Under the pieces are notes generated by a model. That model saw only the letters and a list, made by a program, of their open reading frames with translations. It was not told the DNA's origin and made no database searches. 64,000 bases of DNA from the NCBI RefSeq assembly GCF_000620085.1, contig NZ_JHVJ01000003.1, positions 248,001-312,000 on the forward strand, read 5' to 3'. Shown here in pieces: positions 44,065 to 53,746 of this stretch. A program made the translations under genes and the position numbers. The first letter of the stretch is position 1; each line of letters opens with the position of its first letter. This stretch comes from Marinobacterium jannaschii DSM 6295 (GTDB lineage Bacteria; Pseudomonadota; Gammaproteobacteria; Pseudomonadales; Balneatricaceae).

Positions 44065-45084
44065 ATGTCCAACGGAGAAACGCTTCGGGTAGCGGTTATA
44101 GGAGCCGGATTGTCTGGTACGGTAGCCGCCCGCTATCTGTGTGATCATGGCTGCGAAGTCACTTTGTTCGATAAAAGCCGGGGTACCGGCGGCAGGCTGG
44201 CGTCGTGCCGGCTTGGGGATAACAGTGTCGACCTGGGATTGCCGTTTTTCGAATCCGCAGGCGTACGGTTTAATCGCTGGCTGGAGCGGCAGGTTGAAGC
44301 GGGCATACTGAGCCACTGGTATCCATCCCACCAGCTTTTCAACGGAGACCTTATTGAATCTCCACGAGTCTATGCAGCTACCGCCAGAATGAGTGCCTTA
44401 ACCCGCAGTCTTATCTCGGATTGCCACCTGATATCTAAAAAACGCATCTCGCTGGTCTGGCCCTCCCGAGAAGGTATTAGCCTGCGTGATGAAGATAATC
44501 GCCTCAGTGGTGAATTTGATGCGGTGCTGATCGCTACGCCAGCACCACAGGCTGTACCGCTGCTGGACGGTGTCGGACGCTTTCGGTCACGTGCGGCCGC
44601 AGTAGAGGTACAACCGGCCTGGGTGACCGCCCTGACCTTGATGGAACCGCTGAACTCACCGGTTGAGCTGATATCCGGTGAGCATGAGGTGTTTCATCGT
44701 CTGGTAAGAGACAGTGCAAAGCCGGGGCGACAGGGGGCGGATCGCTGGGTGCTGGAAGCCCGTGCCGACTGGAGTCGTCAGCATCGTCGTGATAGCCCGG
44801 ATTATGTACAGCACAGAATGCTGACTGCCTTCGAGGATCTGCTGGGGCCGTTGCCTGAAATTAGTGATATTCGCACTCACCGCTGGCTGTATAGCCATAC
44901 ACAGGGCAGTGAGACTCAACTCTGTCTCTGGGGCGAAGATGTTTGCATCGGCGTCTGTGGTGACTGGTTTGCCGGTGGCGGTGTTGAGGGGGCATTTGAA
45001 AGCGGGCTGGCTTTAGCGGAAAAAGTAATGCAATCTCTTACCGCTGGCCGACCTGTTGAAGTTGAGGCTGAGCAGACCGGTTAG
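44065..45084 (+). CDS. Renalase-like FAD-dependent oxidoreductase
   Basis: 339 residues. The N-terminal Rossmann motif is VAVIGAGLSGTVAARYL, with FDKSRGTGGRLAS and a C-terminal GDWFAGGGVEGAFESGLALAE for FAD binding. The family includes renalase, which repairs 2-/6-dihydro-NAD(P) forms; bacterial members share this role. AGGA is close upstream of the ATG. The last residues run into a spacer before the moxR gene. Confidence 0.87.
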   Translation: MSNGETLRVAVIGAGLSGTVAARYLCDHGCEVTLFDKSRGTGGRLASCRLGDNSVDLGLPFFESAGVRFNRWLERQVEAGILSHWYPSHQLFNGDLIESPRVYAATARMSALTRSLISDCHLISKKRISLVWPSREGISLRDEDNRLSGEFDAVLIATPAPQAVPLLDGVGRFRSRAAAVEVQPAWVTALTLMEPLNSPVELISGEHEVFHRLVRDSAKPGRQGADRWVLEARADWSRQHRRDSPDYVQHRMLTAFEDLLGPLPEISDIRTHRWLYSHTQGSETQLCLWGEDVCIGVCGDWFAGGGVEGAFESGLALAEKVMQSLTAGRPVEVEAEQTG

Positions 45085-45152
45085 GGGTAATCTCCCGGGG
45101 CGGTCTTTTCAGCAGTGCCAGTTGTTCTGCGCAGTGATTTAAGGGAAAAGGG

Positions 45153-46073
45153 ATGCAGTCAGAGATAGACCGGGCGATTGACGCGATTAGTGAAGTACTT
45201 TTTGGCAAGGAGAAGCAGATCCGGCAGGCGTTAACGTGCCTGCTGTCACAGGGCCACCTGTTGATCGAGGATCTGCCGGGGATGGGGAAAACCACGCTGG
45301 CGCATGCCTTGGCCCGGGTGCTGGGGCTGGATTACCAGCGGGTTCAGTTCACCAGCGATATGCTGCCCGCAGACATTCTCGGCGTATCGGTGTTCGATGC
45401 GGCCAGCGGCAGTTTTCGCTATCATCAGGGCCCCGTCTTTACGCAATTATTGCTGGCAGACGAGATAAACCGCACCACGCCGAAAACCCAGAGCGCTTTG
45501 CTTGAGGCGATGGAAGAGCGTCAGGTCTCGGTTGACGGAGACTGTTTACCTCTGCCGCAGCCATTCTTTGTTATCGCCACCCAGAACCCGGTGCATCAAT
45601 ACGGCACTTATCCGCTGCCGGAGTCCCAGCTTGACCGTTTTCTGATGCGGATCTCTCTCGGTTATCCGGAACATGACGCAGAGAGGGCGTTACTGCGGGG
45701 GGGCGATGGACGGCAGCGGATTGCGGATCTACCGGTTTGTCTGCATCCGGACATTTTAGTAGAGATCTCCCGGGCCTGTGACCAGGTACAGGTTTCCGAA
45801 AGCTTGCTGGATTATCTACAGCGCTTGCTGCGTTACAGTCGTGAAAACAAAAATTTCGCTTATGGTATCTCCCCGAGGGGCGCGCTGGCGCTGCTGCGTT
45901 GTGCAAAAACCTGGGCCTATATGCATGGCCGTAGTTACGTGGTACCTGAAGACCTGCAGGCGCTACTTGGGCCGGTGTTTGGCCATCGCCTGAAAGCCAG
46001 TGAGGAGTTTGCTGACTCCAGTGGTCTGGCGCTGGTGCAAAGACTGCTGGGCGAGGTTGATGTCCTTGGCTGA
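45153..46073 (+). CDS. MoxR-family AAA+ ATPase
   Basis: 306 residues. Walker A is DLPGMGKTTLA and Walker B LLLADEINRTTPKTQ, followed by the MoxR insert FVIATQNPVHQYGTYPLPE. It is a chaperone-like ATPase that usually works with the neighbouring DUF58 protein. GGGAAAAGGG lies before the ATG. Its end overlaps the DUF58 start by 14 bp, making a moxR-DUF58-tgpA unit. Confidence 0.94.
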   Translation: MQSEIDRAIDAISEVLFGKEKQIRQALTCLLSQGHLLIEDLPGMGKTTLAHALARVLGLDYQRVQFTSDMLPADILGVSVFDAASGSFRYHQGPVFTQLLLADEINRTTPKTQSALLEAMEERQVSVDGDCLPLPQPFFVIATQNPVHQYGTYPLPESQLDRFLMRISLGYPEHDAERALLRGGDGRQRIADLPVCLHPDILVEISRACDQVQVSESLLDYLQRLLRYSRENKNFAYGISPRGALALLRCAKTWAYMHGRSYVVPEDLQALLGPVFGHRLKASEEFADSSGLALVQRLLGEVDVLG

Positions 46074-47043
46074 GACGATCATTCCCCGTGGCCTGACTAA
46101 GCGCTATCAGGACTGGCTTAGTCATCGACGTGGAAAGGGCACCAGTCTTGAGCTGAACCAGCGTCGTATCTTCATATTCCCCTCTGCCGCAGGGCTTGCC
46201 TTTATTGGCGTAGCGATCCTGCTCTTCCTGCTCGGAACCAATTACCAGAATAATCTGGTGATGGCGCTTGGCTTCCTGCTGACCAGTGTTTTTGTGGTGA
46301 CGATCCTCCATACCTACTTCAACCTGTCCGGCCTGAAAGTGAGTGCTGTTCGCAGTAATCCATGTTTCGTCGGGGAGGAGGCCGGATTTGAGTTGCGGTT
46401 GGATGCCTGTCGTGGGCGCAGCCATGAAAATATCAGGCTAAGCTGGCCGCAAGGCGGTACTGCACTGGTCAGCCTTAAAGGGCAATCCTATCAATTCTGT
46501 ACGCTTAACTACCCGGCGCAGCAGCGTGGTGTGCTGCGTCCCGGGCCTCTGAGAATAGAGAGTCGCTTTCCGCTGGGGATTCTGGTGGCCTGGAGCTGGC
46601 TGGGCATTGATCAGGGTACGGTCGTTTACCCTCAACCGCTGGCTTGCGGTGCACTGCCGGATTCGGCCGACTCAGAAGGCGATGGACAGGCAGGCATGCG
46701 GCAGGGGAATGATGACTTTGCCGGACTGCAGCCCTATCAGCCCGGAATGTCACCCCGACGGATAGACTGGAAAACCTATGCCCGGGGGCAGGGGCTTCAG
46801 GCGAAGCAGTATGTCGCGAATCAGAGTACCCATGTCTGGCTGGATTTCAGTTTGTGGCCGGGGACGGATCTGGAGACGTTGCTATCCCGCCTGACCTACT
46901 GGGCGTTGAGGCTCAATCAGGAGCAAACGCCCTTTGGTCTCAAGTTACCCCAGTGCCGTATAGCGCCCTCATTGGGACAGAACCATCTCGATGCGGTATT
47001 GCGTGCATTGGCCGTTTGTGGAGTCGGCACAGATGAAGCCTGA
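46060..47043 (+). CDS. DUF58 membrane protein
   Basis: 327 residues. Two adjacent TM helices are at about 33-75 (AAGLAFIGVAILLFLLG and VMALGFLLTSVFVVTIL), followed by a soluble beta-rich region. The DUF58 core is near the end (DDFAGLQPYQPGMSPRRIDWKTYAR). It pairs with MoxR in a conserved module. An upstream in-frame ATG at 46000 lies deep inside moxR; the one at 46060 has GAGG and is preferred. It overlaps the transglutaminase gene by 11 bp. Confidence 0.9.
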   Translation: MSLAETIIPRGLTKRYQDWLSHRRGKGTSLELNQRRIFIFPSAAGLAFIGVAILLFLLGTNYQNNLVMALGFLLTSVFVVTILHTYFNLSGLKVSAVRSNPCFVGEEAGFELRLDACRGRSHENIRLSWPQGGTALVSLKGQSYQFCTLNYPAQQRGVLRPGPLRIESRFPLGILVAWSWLGIDQGTVVYPQPLACGALPDSADSEGDGQAGMRQGNDDFAGLQPYQPGMSPRRIDWKTYARGQGLQAKQYVANQSTHVWLDFSLWPGTDLETLLSRLTYWALRLNQEQTPFGLKLPQCRIAPSLGQNHLDAVLRALAVCGVGTDEA

Positions 47044-49021
47044 ATTTCAGCTTTCACGACCGGCGCTGATCTGGCAGATGGTGGCAGTGCTGCTGGTGGT
47101 GCTGCCTCTGGTATGGGAGTTGCCGGTCTGGCTGCTGCTGGTGACCCTGATGACCACAGGATGGCGCTATATGGTCTATCTCGGGCGCTGGTCTTTCCCG
47201 CACTGGAGTATTCGTACGATCCTGGTCGCCGGACTGGGCTTGCCACTCATGCTGAAAATTGGCCAGGGTATCAGTCTGGACTCGATGGTGTCATTGCTGG
47301 TATTGGGATTCAGTCTCAAGATGCTGGAGATTTATAAACGCCGCGATGCATTGCTGGTGATGATGGTTGCTTACCTGGTAGCCGCCAGCACCCTGTTATT
47401 TGATCAGTCTATGACGGCTACCTTCTATGTGCTGTTTTGTATCCTGATTATCACCACCGCTCTGGGCGCCGTGTTTCAGAGCAGTGATAGCGGTTTATCG
47501 GGCCCTTTCCGCCATAGCGCCATGATTCTGTTGCAGGCGTTGCCGCTGATGGTGGTGCTGTTTTTACTGATGCCCCGTCTGCCGCCACTCTGGACGGTGC
47601 CGTTGAGCAGCACTTCGACCAAAACCGGCTTAAGTGAAAAGATGTCTCCCGGCGATATTTCACGCCTGACCCGTAACGCCGATATTGCCTTTCGGGCGGA
47701 GTTTGTTGATCGTAAGCCAGAGCAATCAGAGCTCTACTGGCGGGTCATGACGTACGGCAGCTATGACAAGGGCACCTGGTCCGAACCCGATGGAGCGCAT
47801 CCGCTGTTGCCTCGCCATGTCAGCGTCACCGATATTGACCTGGCCCGGTCACTGGGAGATGAGCTGGCCTACAGTGTCGTGATGGAGCCAAGTTTTCAGC
47901 AATATCTGCCTGCACTGGATATACCTCTGGCCTTTTCGGCAGAGATACGTCAGTCCACAGATTTTACATTGCGGGCCAGTGAGCCTCTCAGGGAACGCTA
48001 TCGTTACCAACTGCGTTCGGCAACTCAGTACCGCACTTATCCCAGAAGCGCTGAATCCCTGTTGCGCTATCTTCGCTTACCGCCCGGCAACCCGAAGAGC
48101 CGGGCGCTGGCGCAGCAGCTGGTGGCCGAGAATGCAGATGCTGAATCATACATCGCGGCTCTCCTGACCCGCTTTAACAACAGTTTTATCTATAGCCTGA
48201 CGCCGCCGTTGCTGGGGCAGAATGATATTGATGACTTCCTGTTTGAGAGTCAGACCGGATTTTGCGGGCATTACTCCGGGGCACTGGTGTTTATGCTCAG
48301 GGCGGCGAATATTCCGGCGCGGGTGGTGGCCGGTTATCAGGGAGGCGAGTGGAGCCCCGATGGTAGCTATATGCTGGTCCGGCAATATGATGCCCATGCC
48401 TGGGTCGAGGCCTGGTTACCTGAAAGAGGTTGGGTGCGTTACGACCCGACTGCCGCGGTTGCACCGGAACGGGTACAGATGCCAGCGCAGGACATGTATC
48501 AGGATCAACCCGACTTTCTGGCCGATCTTCCACTGGCAGGCCTGCATCAGGCCGACTGGCTGGCGCAGCTGCGCTGGCAGCTGGATGCGATCGATTTCCG
48601 CTGGCAGCGCTGGGTACTGAACTATCAGAATCGCCAGCAGGGGCTGCTGGAACGGTTACTGGGAAAAGTCGACTCTATACGGCTGGTGTTTGCGTTAATG
48701 ATCCCATTCGCGCTGATGTTGCTGGTTATCTACTGGCAGCAGAGACGGCAGGAAAATCCGGTTGTCCGGCCTGTTTGGCAGCGTCAGCTTGATAAGCTGC
48801 TGAGTAGCTTGATCCCGTTAGGATGGTCCCGTCATGAAGGCGAGACGCTGAGACAGTTTTGCGAACGGGTGGCCGAGGGGCAGCCCCAATGGCGCAATGA
48901 GCTGGTTATGCTGGCAGACTGTCATGAACGATTGCAATACAGCTGCGAGCAGGACCTGCGTCTGGAAAGTGCCATGATTGAGCAGCTGAAGCGTTGCAGG
49001 GATCAGTTAGGCCGTCGCTGA
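47033..49021 (+). CDS. tgpA: Transglutaminase-like membrane protein TgpA (DUF3488)
   Basis: 662 residues. The first ~190 hold five or six TM helices (DUF3488), then a periplasmic transglutaminase core with C411 (TGFCGHYSG), H455 (YDAHAWVEAW) and D471 (VRYDPTAA). A TM helix near 565-583 and a DUF4129 tail follow. P. aeruginosa TgpA is the reference and is needed for viability there. It is the third gene of the moxR-DUF58-tgpA unit. Its last 15 bases overlap the convergent glycosylase gene. Confidence 0.93.
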   Translation: MKPEFQLSRPALIWQMVAVLLVVLPLVWELPVWLLLVTLMTTGWRYMVYLGRWSFPHWSIRTILVAGLGLPLMLKIGQGISLDSMVSLLVLGFSLKMLEIYKRRDALLVMMVAYLVAASTLLFDQSMTATFYVLFCILIITTALGAVFQSSDSGLSGPFRHSAMILLQALPLMVVLFLLMPRLPPLWTVPLSSTSTKTGLSEKMSPGDISRLTRNADIAFRAEFVDRKPEQSELYWRVMTYGSYDKGTWSEPDGAHPLLPRHVSVTDIDLARSLGDELAYSVVMEPSFQQYLPALDIPLAFSAEIRQSTDFTLRASEPLRERYRYQLRSATQYRTYPRSAESLLRYLRLPPGNPKSRALAQQLVAENADAESYIAALLTRFNNSFIYSLTPPLLGQNDIDDFLFESQTGFCGHYSGALVFMLRAANIPARVVAGYQGGEWSPDGSYMLVRQYDAHAWVEAWLPERGWVRYDPTAAVAPERVQMPAQDMYQDQPDFLADLPLAGLHQADWLAQLRWQLDAIDFRWQRWVLNYQNRQQGLLERLLGKVDSIRLVFALMIPFALMLLVIYWQQRRQENPVVRPVWQRQLDKLLSSLIPLGWSRHEGETLRQFCERVAEGQPQWRNELVMLADCHERLQYSCEQDLRLESAMIEQLKRCRDQLGRR

Positions 49022-49600
49022 GATCAGCTTGATCCGTCGTTGCAGTTCAGGAACCAGCTGCTGTTCAAACCAGGGATTGCGCTTCAGCCAGATCTGGTTT
49101 CGTGGTGAAGGGTGAGGCAGCGGGATTATACCGTCCGGCGCCTCTTGCCAGTGGCTGACCCGCTCGGTCAGGGTTTTATACTGATCCTGCAGGTAGTATT
49201 TCTGAGCATACTGGCCGATTAATAGGGTTAACTCCAGATCAGGCATCTGCTGCAGCAAAAGGTGGTGCCATTTCGGCGCGCATTCCGGGCGCGGTGGCAG
49301 ATCGCCGGAGCGGCCTTTGCCAGGATAGCAGAAGCCCATCGGGACTATGGCGATCCGGCTCTGGTCATAGAACGCTTCGTCACTCAGGTTTAACCACTGT
49401 CGCAGGCGTTTGCCACTGGCGTCATCCCAGGGAATACCGCTGGCATGGACACGGGTGCCCGGTGCCTGGCCTATGATCAGTATTCGCGCGCTGGAAGAGG
49501 CGCGGACAACCGGATTGGGTCCAAGAGGGAGTTGCTCTTTACAGAGATCGCATTGGCGGATCTGTGTCAGCAGGTCGTGTAGAGGGATGGAATCGCTCAT
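49007..49600 (-). CDS. Uracil-DNA glycosylase superfamily protein
   Basis: 197 residues. The superfamily motifs are LIIGQAPGTRVHASGIPWDD (active-site loop) and PLPHPSPRNQIWLKRNPWF (substrate loop). A short CDLC pair at the N-terminus is not followed by the second Cys pair of the iron-sulfur classes. The open frame extends back to 49936 through the ferritin gene, but the ATG at 49600 is where the conserved part starts; the ribosome site is weak. Likely a repair enzyme, but catalytic activity is not certain. Confidence 0.83.
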   Translation of the reverse strand: MSDSIPLHDLLTQIRQCDLCKEQLPLGPNPVVRASSSARILIIGQAPGTRVHASGIPWDDASGKRLRQWLNLSDEAFYDQSRIAIVPMGFCYPGKGRSGDLPPRPECAPKWHHLLLQQMPDLELTLLIGQYAQKYYLQDQYKTLTERVSHWQEAPDGIIPLPHPSPRNQIWLKRNPWFEQQLVPELQRRIKLISATA

Positions 49601-49658
49601 TGTATCAGTTGCGGGATCAGAGCTATCTGATCCCGCATCGTCGCTTCGGTCTGCGTGA

Positions 49659-50198
49659 TTACAGATCGTTAGTGGACGCGACTTCCATAATGCTGGTGCC
49701 TTTGTTGCCCACCAGATTGCCCACTTCCTTATCGATAAAGAACAGGCCCTTGCCGTCTTCGCCGATGATCTCAATCTTATCCAGGATGCCCTTAAACAGC
49801 TTTTCTTCTTCGTGCTGCTCGGATACGTACCACTGCAGGAAGCTGAAAGTCGAGTAGTCCTGATTGGTAAATGCGGTATGGGCCAGCTCATTGATCTTGC
49901 TGGTAACGAGGCACTCATGTTCCAGCACGTTTTCAAACAGATGCTTGATTGAGTCGAACTGGGTGGGTGGCTCTTCGATAGCGCCCATCTGAGCCAGAGA
50001 GCCCGTTTCGTTGACGTAGGTGAAGAGACGTTTCATATGTTCCATCTCTTCATCAGCGTGCTCACGGAGGAAATTGGCGCAGCCTTCATATCCTTTATGT
50101 TCGCACCATGCGCTCATCTGGAGGTAAAGATTGGAAGAGTAAAACTCCAGATTGATCTGTTCATTGAGCTTGTCGAGCATCTGCTGGCTAAGCATCAA
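49659..50198 (-). CDS. ftnA: Non-haem ferritin FtnA
   Basis: 179 residues, close to E. coli FtnA along its length. Ferroxidase ligands are seen as [12 protein letters not shown] (E), HADEEMEHM (ExxH) and a late [13 protein letters not shown]. It stores iron as a 24-mer shell. A 60-bp spacer separates it from the uracil glycosylase gene. The 371-bp gap on its upstream side shows no gene and no clear Fur box. Confidence 0.94.
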   Translation of the reverse strand: MMLSQQMLDKLNEQINLEFYSSNLYLQMSAWCEHKGYEGCANFLREHADEEMEHMKRLFTYVNETGSLAQMGAIEEPPTQFDSIKHLFENVLEHECLVTSKINELAHTAFTNQDYSTFSFLQWYVSEQHEEEKLFKGILDKIEIIGEDGKGLFFIDKEVGNLVGNKGTSIMEVASTNDL

Positions 50199-50569
50199 AA
50201 GTCTCCTTAAATACTGCGGGATTTGTGAAGCGACTGCGGCGCATAAAGATCTGGCCCGGTAAAGCGACCTGCCTGTCCCTGATCAGACTAGCTGACCTCT
50301 TTAGGCTTGCAGAGCCACTTTTTACTGTTGGCTGAACGTGCACACTTAGTGCATAGATAAAGGCTTTTATGAGTGACTTCAGCAAGCTTGTCGAAATGTT
50401 TTTCGATATCATCCTTGCTGAATTTGCACAGGCTTTTAGCTTTCACCCTGTTACATACCGGGTCCGTTAATTTGTGGCTATTCTGTCATAATCGCCGATG
50501 CCATGCATCACTCTTAATCCTTTGTCGAGAGGCGGCCTGTGACCCTAAAGAACCGCCGGACTCCTGAAA

Positions 50570-51268
50570 ATGAAGATGAATGAAACACCCCGATACACAT
50601 TGGTTCGCAGCACACGTCGTAAAACTGCTGCCATTAAAGTGGACCATCAGGGAGTGAAGGTCTCGGTACCTGAAAGGGCCGATCCCCTATGGGTGGAACG
50701 TTGGGTAGCGTCGAAAGCTGATTGGATAGCCCTGCAGCAGGAAAAACTTGCCCGGCAACAACGTTGCCACGGTATTCGCATCAGCCAGGGAGCTGTAATA
50801 CCGCTATTGGGAGAGTCATTGCAACTGGGCTGGGAGATTGGTAGTCGCAATCAGGTTTCTAAGGCGCCGGGGCGCTTAAATGTCCTGCTCTCTTCAAGAG
50901 GGCGTGGCGCTGATGACGAGCGTGTTAGCAGGTTGCTGCAGCAATGGTTTAAGAGTCAGGCCGCAGAGATATTCGAACCCAGGCTGCAGCAATGGAGTCA
51001 GCAAATGGGACTGGAATACAGTGGTTTTAAGGTGAAAGGCTACCGGCGGCGCTGGGGGAGTTGTGATAATCGCGGTGCAATCTCTCTTAACTGGCGGTTG
51101 ATTTTGGTGCCACCTGAGCTGCTGGACTATGTGATTGTGCATGAGCTGTCTCATCTGCAACATTTCAATCACGGCAACGCATTCTGGAAGCTTGTTGAGC
51201 GTTACTATCCTGAATGGCGACAGGCTAAAGAAGCGCTGCAGCAGCGGGACGCTTTGCTGGAGTTCTGA
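50570..51268 (+). CDS. YgjP-type (DUF45) zinc metallopeptidase
   Basis: 232 residues of the YgjP/WLM family. The zinc site HELSHLQHFNHG (HExxH...H) is near residue 190 and the family's RRRWGSCDNRGAISLNWRL stands just before it. The function of YgjP is not established; the fold is a minimal gluzincin. The ATG lacks a good ribosome site; a second ATG two codons later is possible. A strong terminator overlaps the stop. Confidence 0.88.
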   Translation: MKMNETPRYTLVRSTRRKTAAIKVDHQGVKVSVPERADPLWVERWVASKADWIALQQEKLARQQRCHGIRISQGAVIPLLGESLQLGWEIGSRNQVSKAPGRLNVLLSSRGRGADDERVSRLLQQWFKSQAAEIFEPRLQQWSQQMGLEYSGFKVKGYRRRWGSCDNRGAISLNWRLILVPPELLDYVIVHELSHLQHFNHGNAFWKLVERYYPEWRQAKEALQQRDALLEF

Positions 51269-51297
51269 CAGATCCGATACCAGAACGGATCTGTCAG
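51265..51297. terminator. Bidirectional terminator after the YgjP-type gene
   Basis: Perfect 12-bp stem CTGACAGATCCG/CGGATCTGTCAG with a 9-nt loop, beginning at the last bases of the peptidase gene. It lies between convergent genes. Confidence 0.8.
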
Positions 51298-51341
51298 CAG
51301 GTGGGGTAATCGTCTCTGTAATAGACGTTAGCCTGAAGAGG

Positions 51342-52145
51342 TCAGATTTCCAGGTCGTTAACCAGTTGCTCGATCAGGACCTTTACCATCTCATATGAGA
51401 GTGGTTTGCTGCAGATAGCCGATACGCCTGCCTGCTGTATGGCCGCCAGATGGCTTTCGTTCTGCTCACTGGTAATCATCATGATAGGAACTGTTGGAAT
51501 ATCGCTATGATGGCGAATATGCTCGGTTAGTTCTTTGCCATCAACATTGGGCATATTGTAGTCAGTGACGATCAGGTCAAAACGCTGGCCAGCGCGTATA
51601 CGCTCCAGCGCCTCTGAACCATCGCCCGCCTCAGTGATTTCGCCAATCGCAAGTGCATCCAGCATCTTCCGCACAACCTTACGAGACATGCGGCTGTCAT
51701 CTACCAGCAGCACGCTCAGGTCTTCATGATCCTCATCATGATGTTCTGAAGAGGTGTCGCTGATGTAGTGTAATGTGCTGCGCAGGGCGGTGCAGAGCTC
51801 ATCGCGGCTGAACGGCTTGGGTAGAATCGCAATAGCGCCAGCCTGGCGTATAGGTTCCAGGTAACGGTAGTGGGTCTCCGAAGAGATCAGCAGAAAAGTC
51901 ACATCGCGCAGGGCAGGGTGTTCGCGCATCTGATTGACCAGTTCAGTGCCGGTCATATCTGGCAGGTGCATTGAAGATACGGCAATATCCGGCACACGTT
52001 TAAGCATCGACTCCCATGCGGGCGTTGCTTCCGTGAACTCGTCTATCTGTTCAATCCCGAAGCTTCTCAGGCGATCGCAGATTATATTGCGTTGCAGATT
52101 GGAGGGCTCTACGACTACAACGTACAGATCAGTTAAATCCATCAT
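51342..52145 (-). CDS. Double-receiver response regulator, first receiver lacking its Asp
   Basis: 267 residues, two receivers and no output domain. Receiver 1 (about 5-125) has Ser58 (AVSSMHLPDMTG) where the phospho-acceptor Asp belongs, and its acidic pocket is EP, not DD; the switch Lys is kept (LPKPF). Receiver 2 (about 142-265) is intact: LLVDDSRMSRK, IVTDYNMPNVDG and SKPLS. It could act as a scaffold or phosphate sink, or be the output of a chemosensory-type system. No kinase is adjacent. The 900-bp gap upstream is gene-free. Confidence 0.9.
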   Translation of the reverse strand: MMDLTDLYVVVVEPSNLQRNIICDRLRSFGIEQIDEFTEATPAWESMLKRVPDIAVSSMHLPDMTGTELVNQMREHPALRDVTFLLISSETHYRYLEPIRQAGAIAILPKPFSRDELCTALRSTLHYISDTSSEHHDEDHEDLSVLLVDDSRMSRKVVRKMLDALAIGEITEAGDGSEALERIRAGQRFDLIVTDYNMPNVDGKELTEHIRHHSDIPTVPIMMITSEQNESHLAAIQQAGVSAICSKPLSYEMVKVLIEQLVNDLEI

Positions 52146-53043
52146 CTACTTCCGTCTCCACACGGCCTTGTATTTTCCCTGACTACGGCGCGTTTCTAGC
52201 TACCTGGAATACCATTGACCGGATCTGAATAATGACTTGCTACCAAAGACCCGGTGTAAGCTTTGCCGGTCTGAGGTTCAGGACCAAAAGAGCTTAGTTT
52301 TCAACGCAGTGTAAATGAATACCGACCCAAATGTCAGGCCAATGTCCATCTATTGTAGCGCATTGTAACGAATTGAGCTTTTTCCCGGCCTGGCTTCCCT
52401 CAGCGAGTGAGTAAAAGCGCCAGGATATGTGGATTTTTTGTGCAGTTGTGTCGCTGTTCAGGTGTGATAGGCGCAGCAGTGGTGTCTTCAGAGAGCCTTC
52501 TCAGGCTCGTATACCCGGTCTGTACTTTCGTTGTTATTTATGAGGCCGCATTCTGCGGATTATGCCTTGCGCGGCAGGAGATGTTTCGATGGCAAACCGG
52601 ACAGAAAGCTCATTTAGGAGGGGGCTGGTTGGCAGGCTGCCCCTGGCAGTAAGGCCGGAGCGTATAGGCGGTAATCTCCGGCGAAAAGTACAGAGATTAG
52701 GTTCGTCCTTGTTTAAATTGGCTGTTCAGAACTTTCTCTTTGGAAGTACCTGAACTCCATGGGCCGTGATTCTGACTGCATGATTTGATCTGAGTCAGCA
52801 AACTAATCTGTTTGCATTTTTCCATTTGGTAACTGAGCGTAGCATTAGCCTTAATCCTGTCGCTTATAGAGAACGATCGTCGGGAGTGAAAGGGATGTCT
52901 GGGAGCTAGGAGCATCCGTGGGCCAAATCGTATAAAGGCTGGCGGAATTGTTCCTGATGCGAAATCCAGCGTATCAGATCGCACCAACAGGGTTCGGAGA
53001 CACAATCACTGAACTTCAAGCTTTATAGCTTTGTGAGAGGCTA
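52146..53043. other. 898-bp stretch without a recognised gene
   Basis: Several short frames open on both strands but none has a ribosome site and composition like its neighbours. There is a hairpin GCAAAC-TAATCT-GTTTGC near 52798-52816, possibly an operator of the TetR gene just downstream. The stretch may be a decayed gene or an untranslated RNA; I cannot choose. Confidence 0.5.
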
Positions 53044-53655
53044 ATGATTAGCAAAGGCAATGCCGAATTAACTCGGCTACATATATTACAGGCTGCAACA
53101 GATATTATCGCTGAGAAAGGTCTGGCGGCACTGACAGCAGGCAGTCTGATCAGCCGGGCAGGTATCAGCAAAGGTGGACTTTATCATCACTTTCGTCAGA
53201 TGGATGAAGTGGTTCTGGCGGCGCTGGATCAGTTGGTGGATGAATATCTCGCTGGCCTTCAGACGGTTTCGGCCCAGCGCCCGGAAGTGCTTTTCGCCCA
53301 GCTGGAAACTGATCTGAGAGAGCTTTACCTCCAGCGTAGTCAGCGGATTAAGGCGTTGCACGGCTTTCTCGGTGCCGTTATGCACGTACCAGCGTTTCGC
53401 GGGCCCGTCACCAAAGTGTTACGTGGATTGAAGGAACGTCATCGTCAGCAGTTTAAGGCGGCATTTCCGCTGGCGCATACCGATACGCTGAATGCCGCCA
53501 CAGAGATGCTGGAGACTTTTATCCTGGGATCGATTCTGCAGAGCTATCTGGAACCCGATGGCGATTATATGGCCCAGTGGCCGGAGTTCAGCAAGCACCT
53601 TTGGTGGCGTCTGAGTGAGGCATCCGGCAGTGTTCAGGTCTCTGCTGTCAGCTAA
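53044..53655 (+). CDS. TetR-family transcriptional regulator
   Basis: 203 residues. The N-terminal helix-turn-helix is clear (RLHILQAATDIIAEKGLAAL and AGISKGGLYHHF). The C-terminal domain resembles the TetR_C group of small-molecule repressors. AGAGG precedes the ATG. No target operon is obvious; the long gene-free region upstream may hold its operator. Convergent with the next gene. Confidence 0.92.
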   Translation: MISKGNAELTRLHILQAATDIIAEKGLAALTAGSLISRAGISKGGLYHHFRQMDEVVLAALDQLVDEYLAGLQTVSAQRPEVLFAQLETDLRELYLQRSQRIKALHGFLGAVMHVPAFRGPVTKVLRGLKERHRQQFKAAFPLAHTDTLNAATEMLETFILGSILQSYLEPDGDYMAQWPEFSKHLWWRLSEASGSVQVSAVS

Positions 53656-53723
53656 GTCGCTGTATCTGAGTGGTTGTATAGAAAGATAAACGCGAAAAAT
53701 AAGTAGCTGGGAAAAAGTACAAA

Positions 53724-53746
53724 ACGCCTCTGCTTTTCAGGAGGCG
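53724..53746 (-). terminator. Terminator overlapping the 3' end of the small membrane gene
   Basis: On the minus strand, stem CGCCTC/GAGGCG then TTTTG. The first arm lies within the last codons of the gene at 53737-54210. Confidence 0.7.

Noticed and set aside
52591-52598. GGCAAACC resembling part of a c-di-GMP (GEMM) riboswitch
   Set aside because: The other required segments (ACGCAAAGC and receptor helix) are absent nearby.
52407-52652. 81-aa plus frame as a small gene
   Set aside because: No ribosome site, no family features, composition unlike the neighbours.
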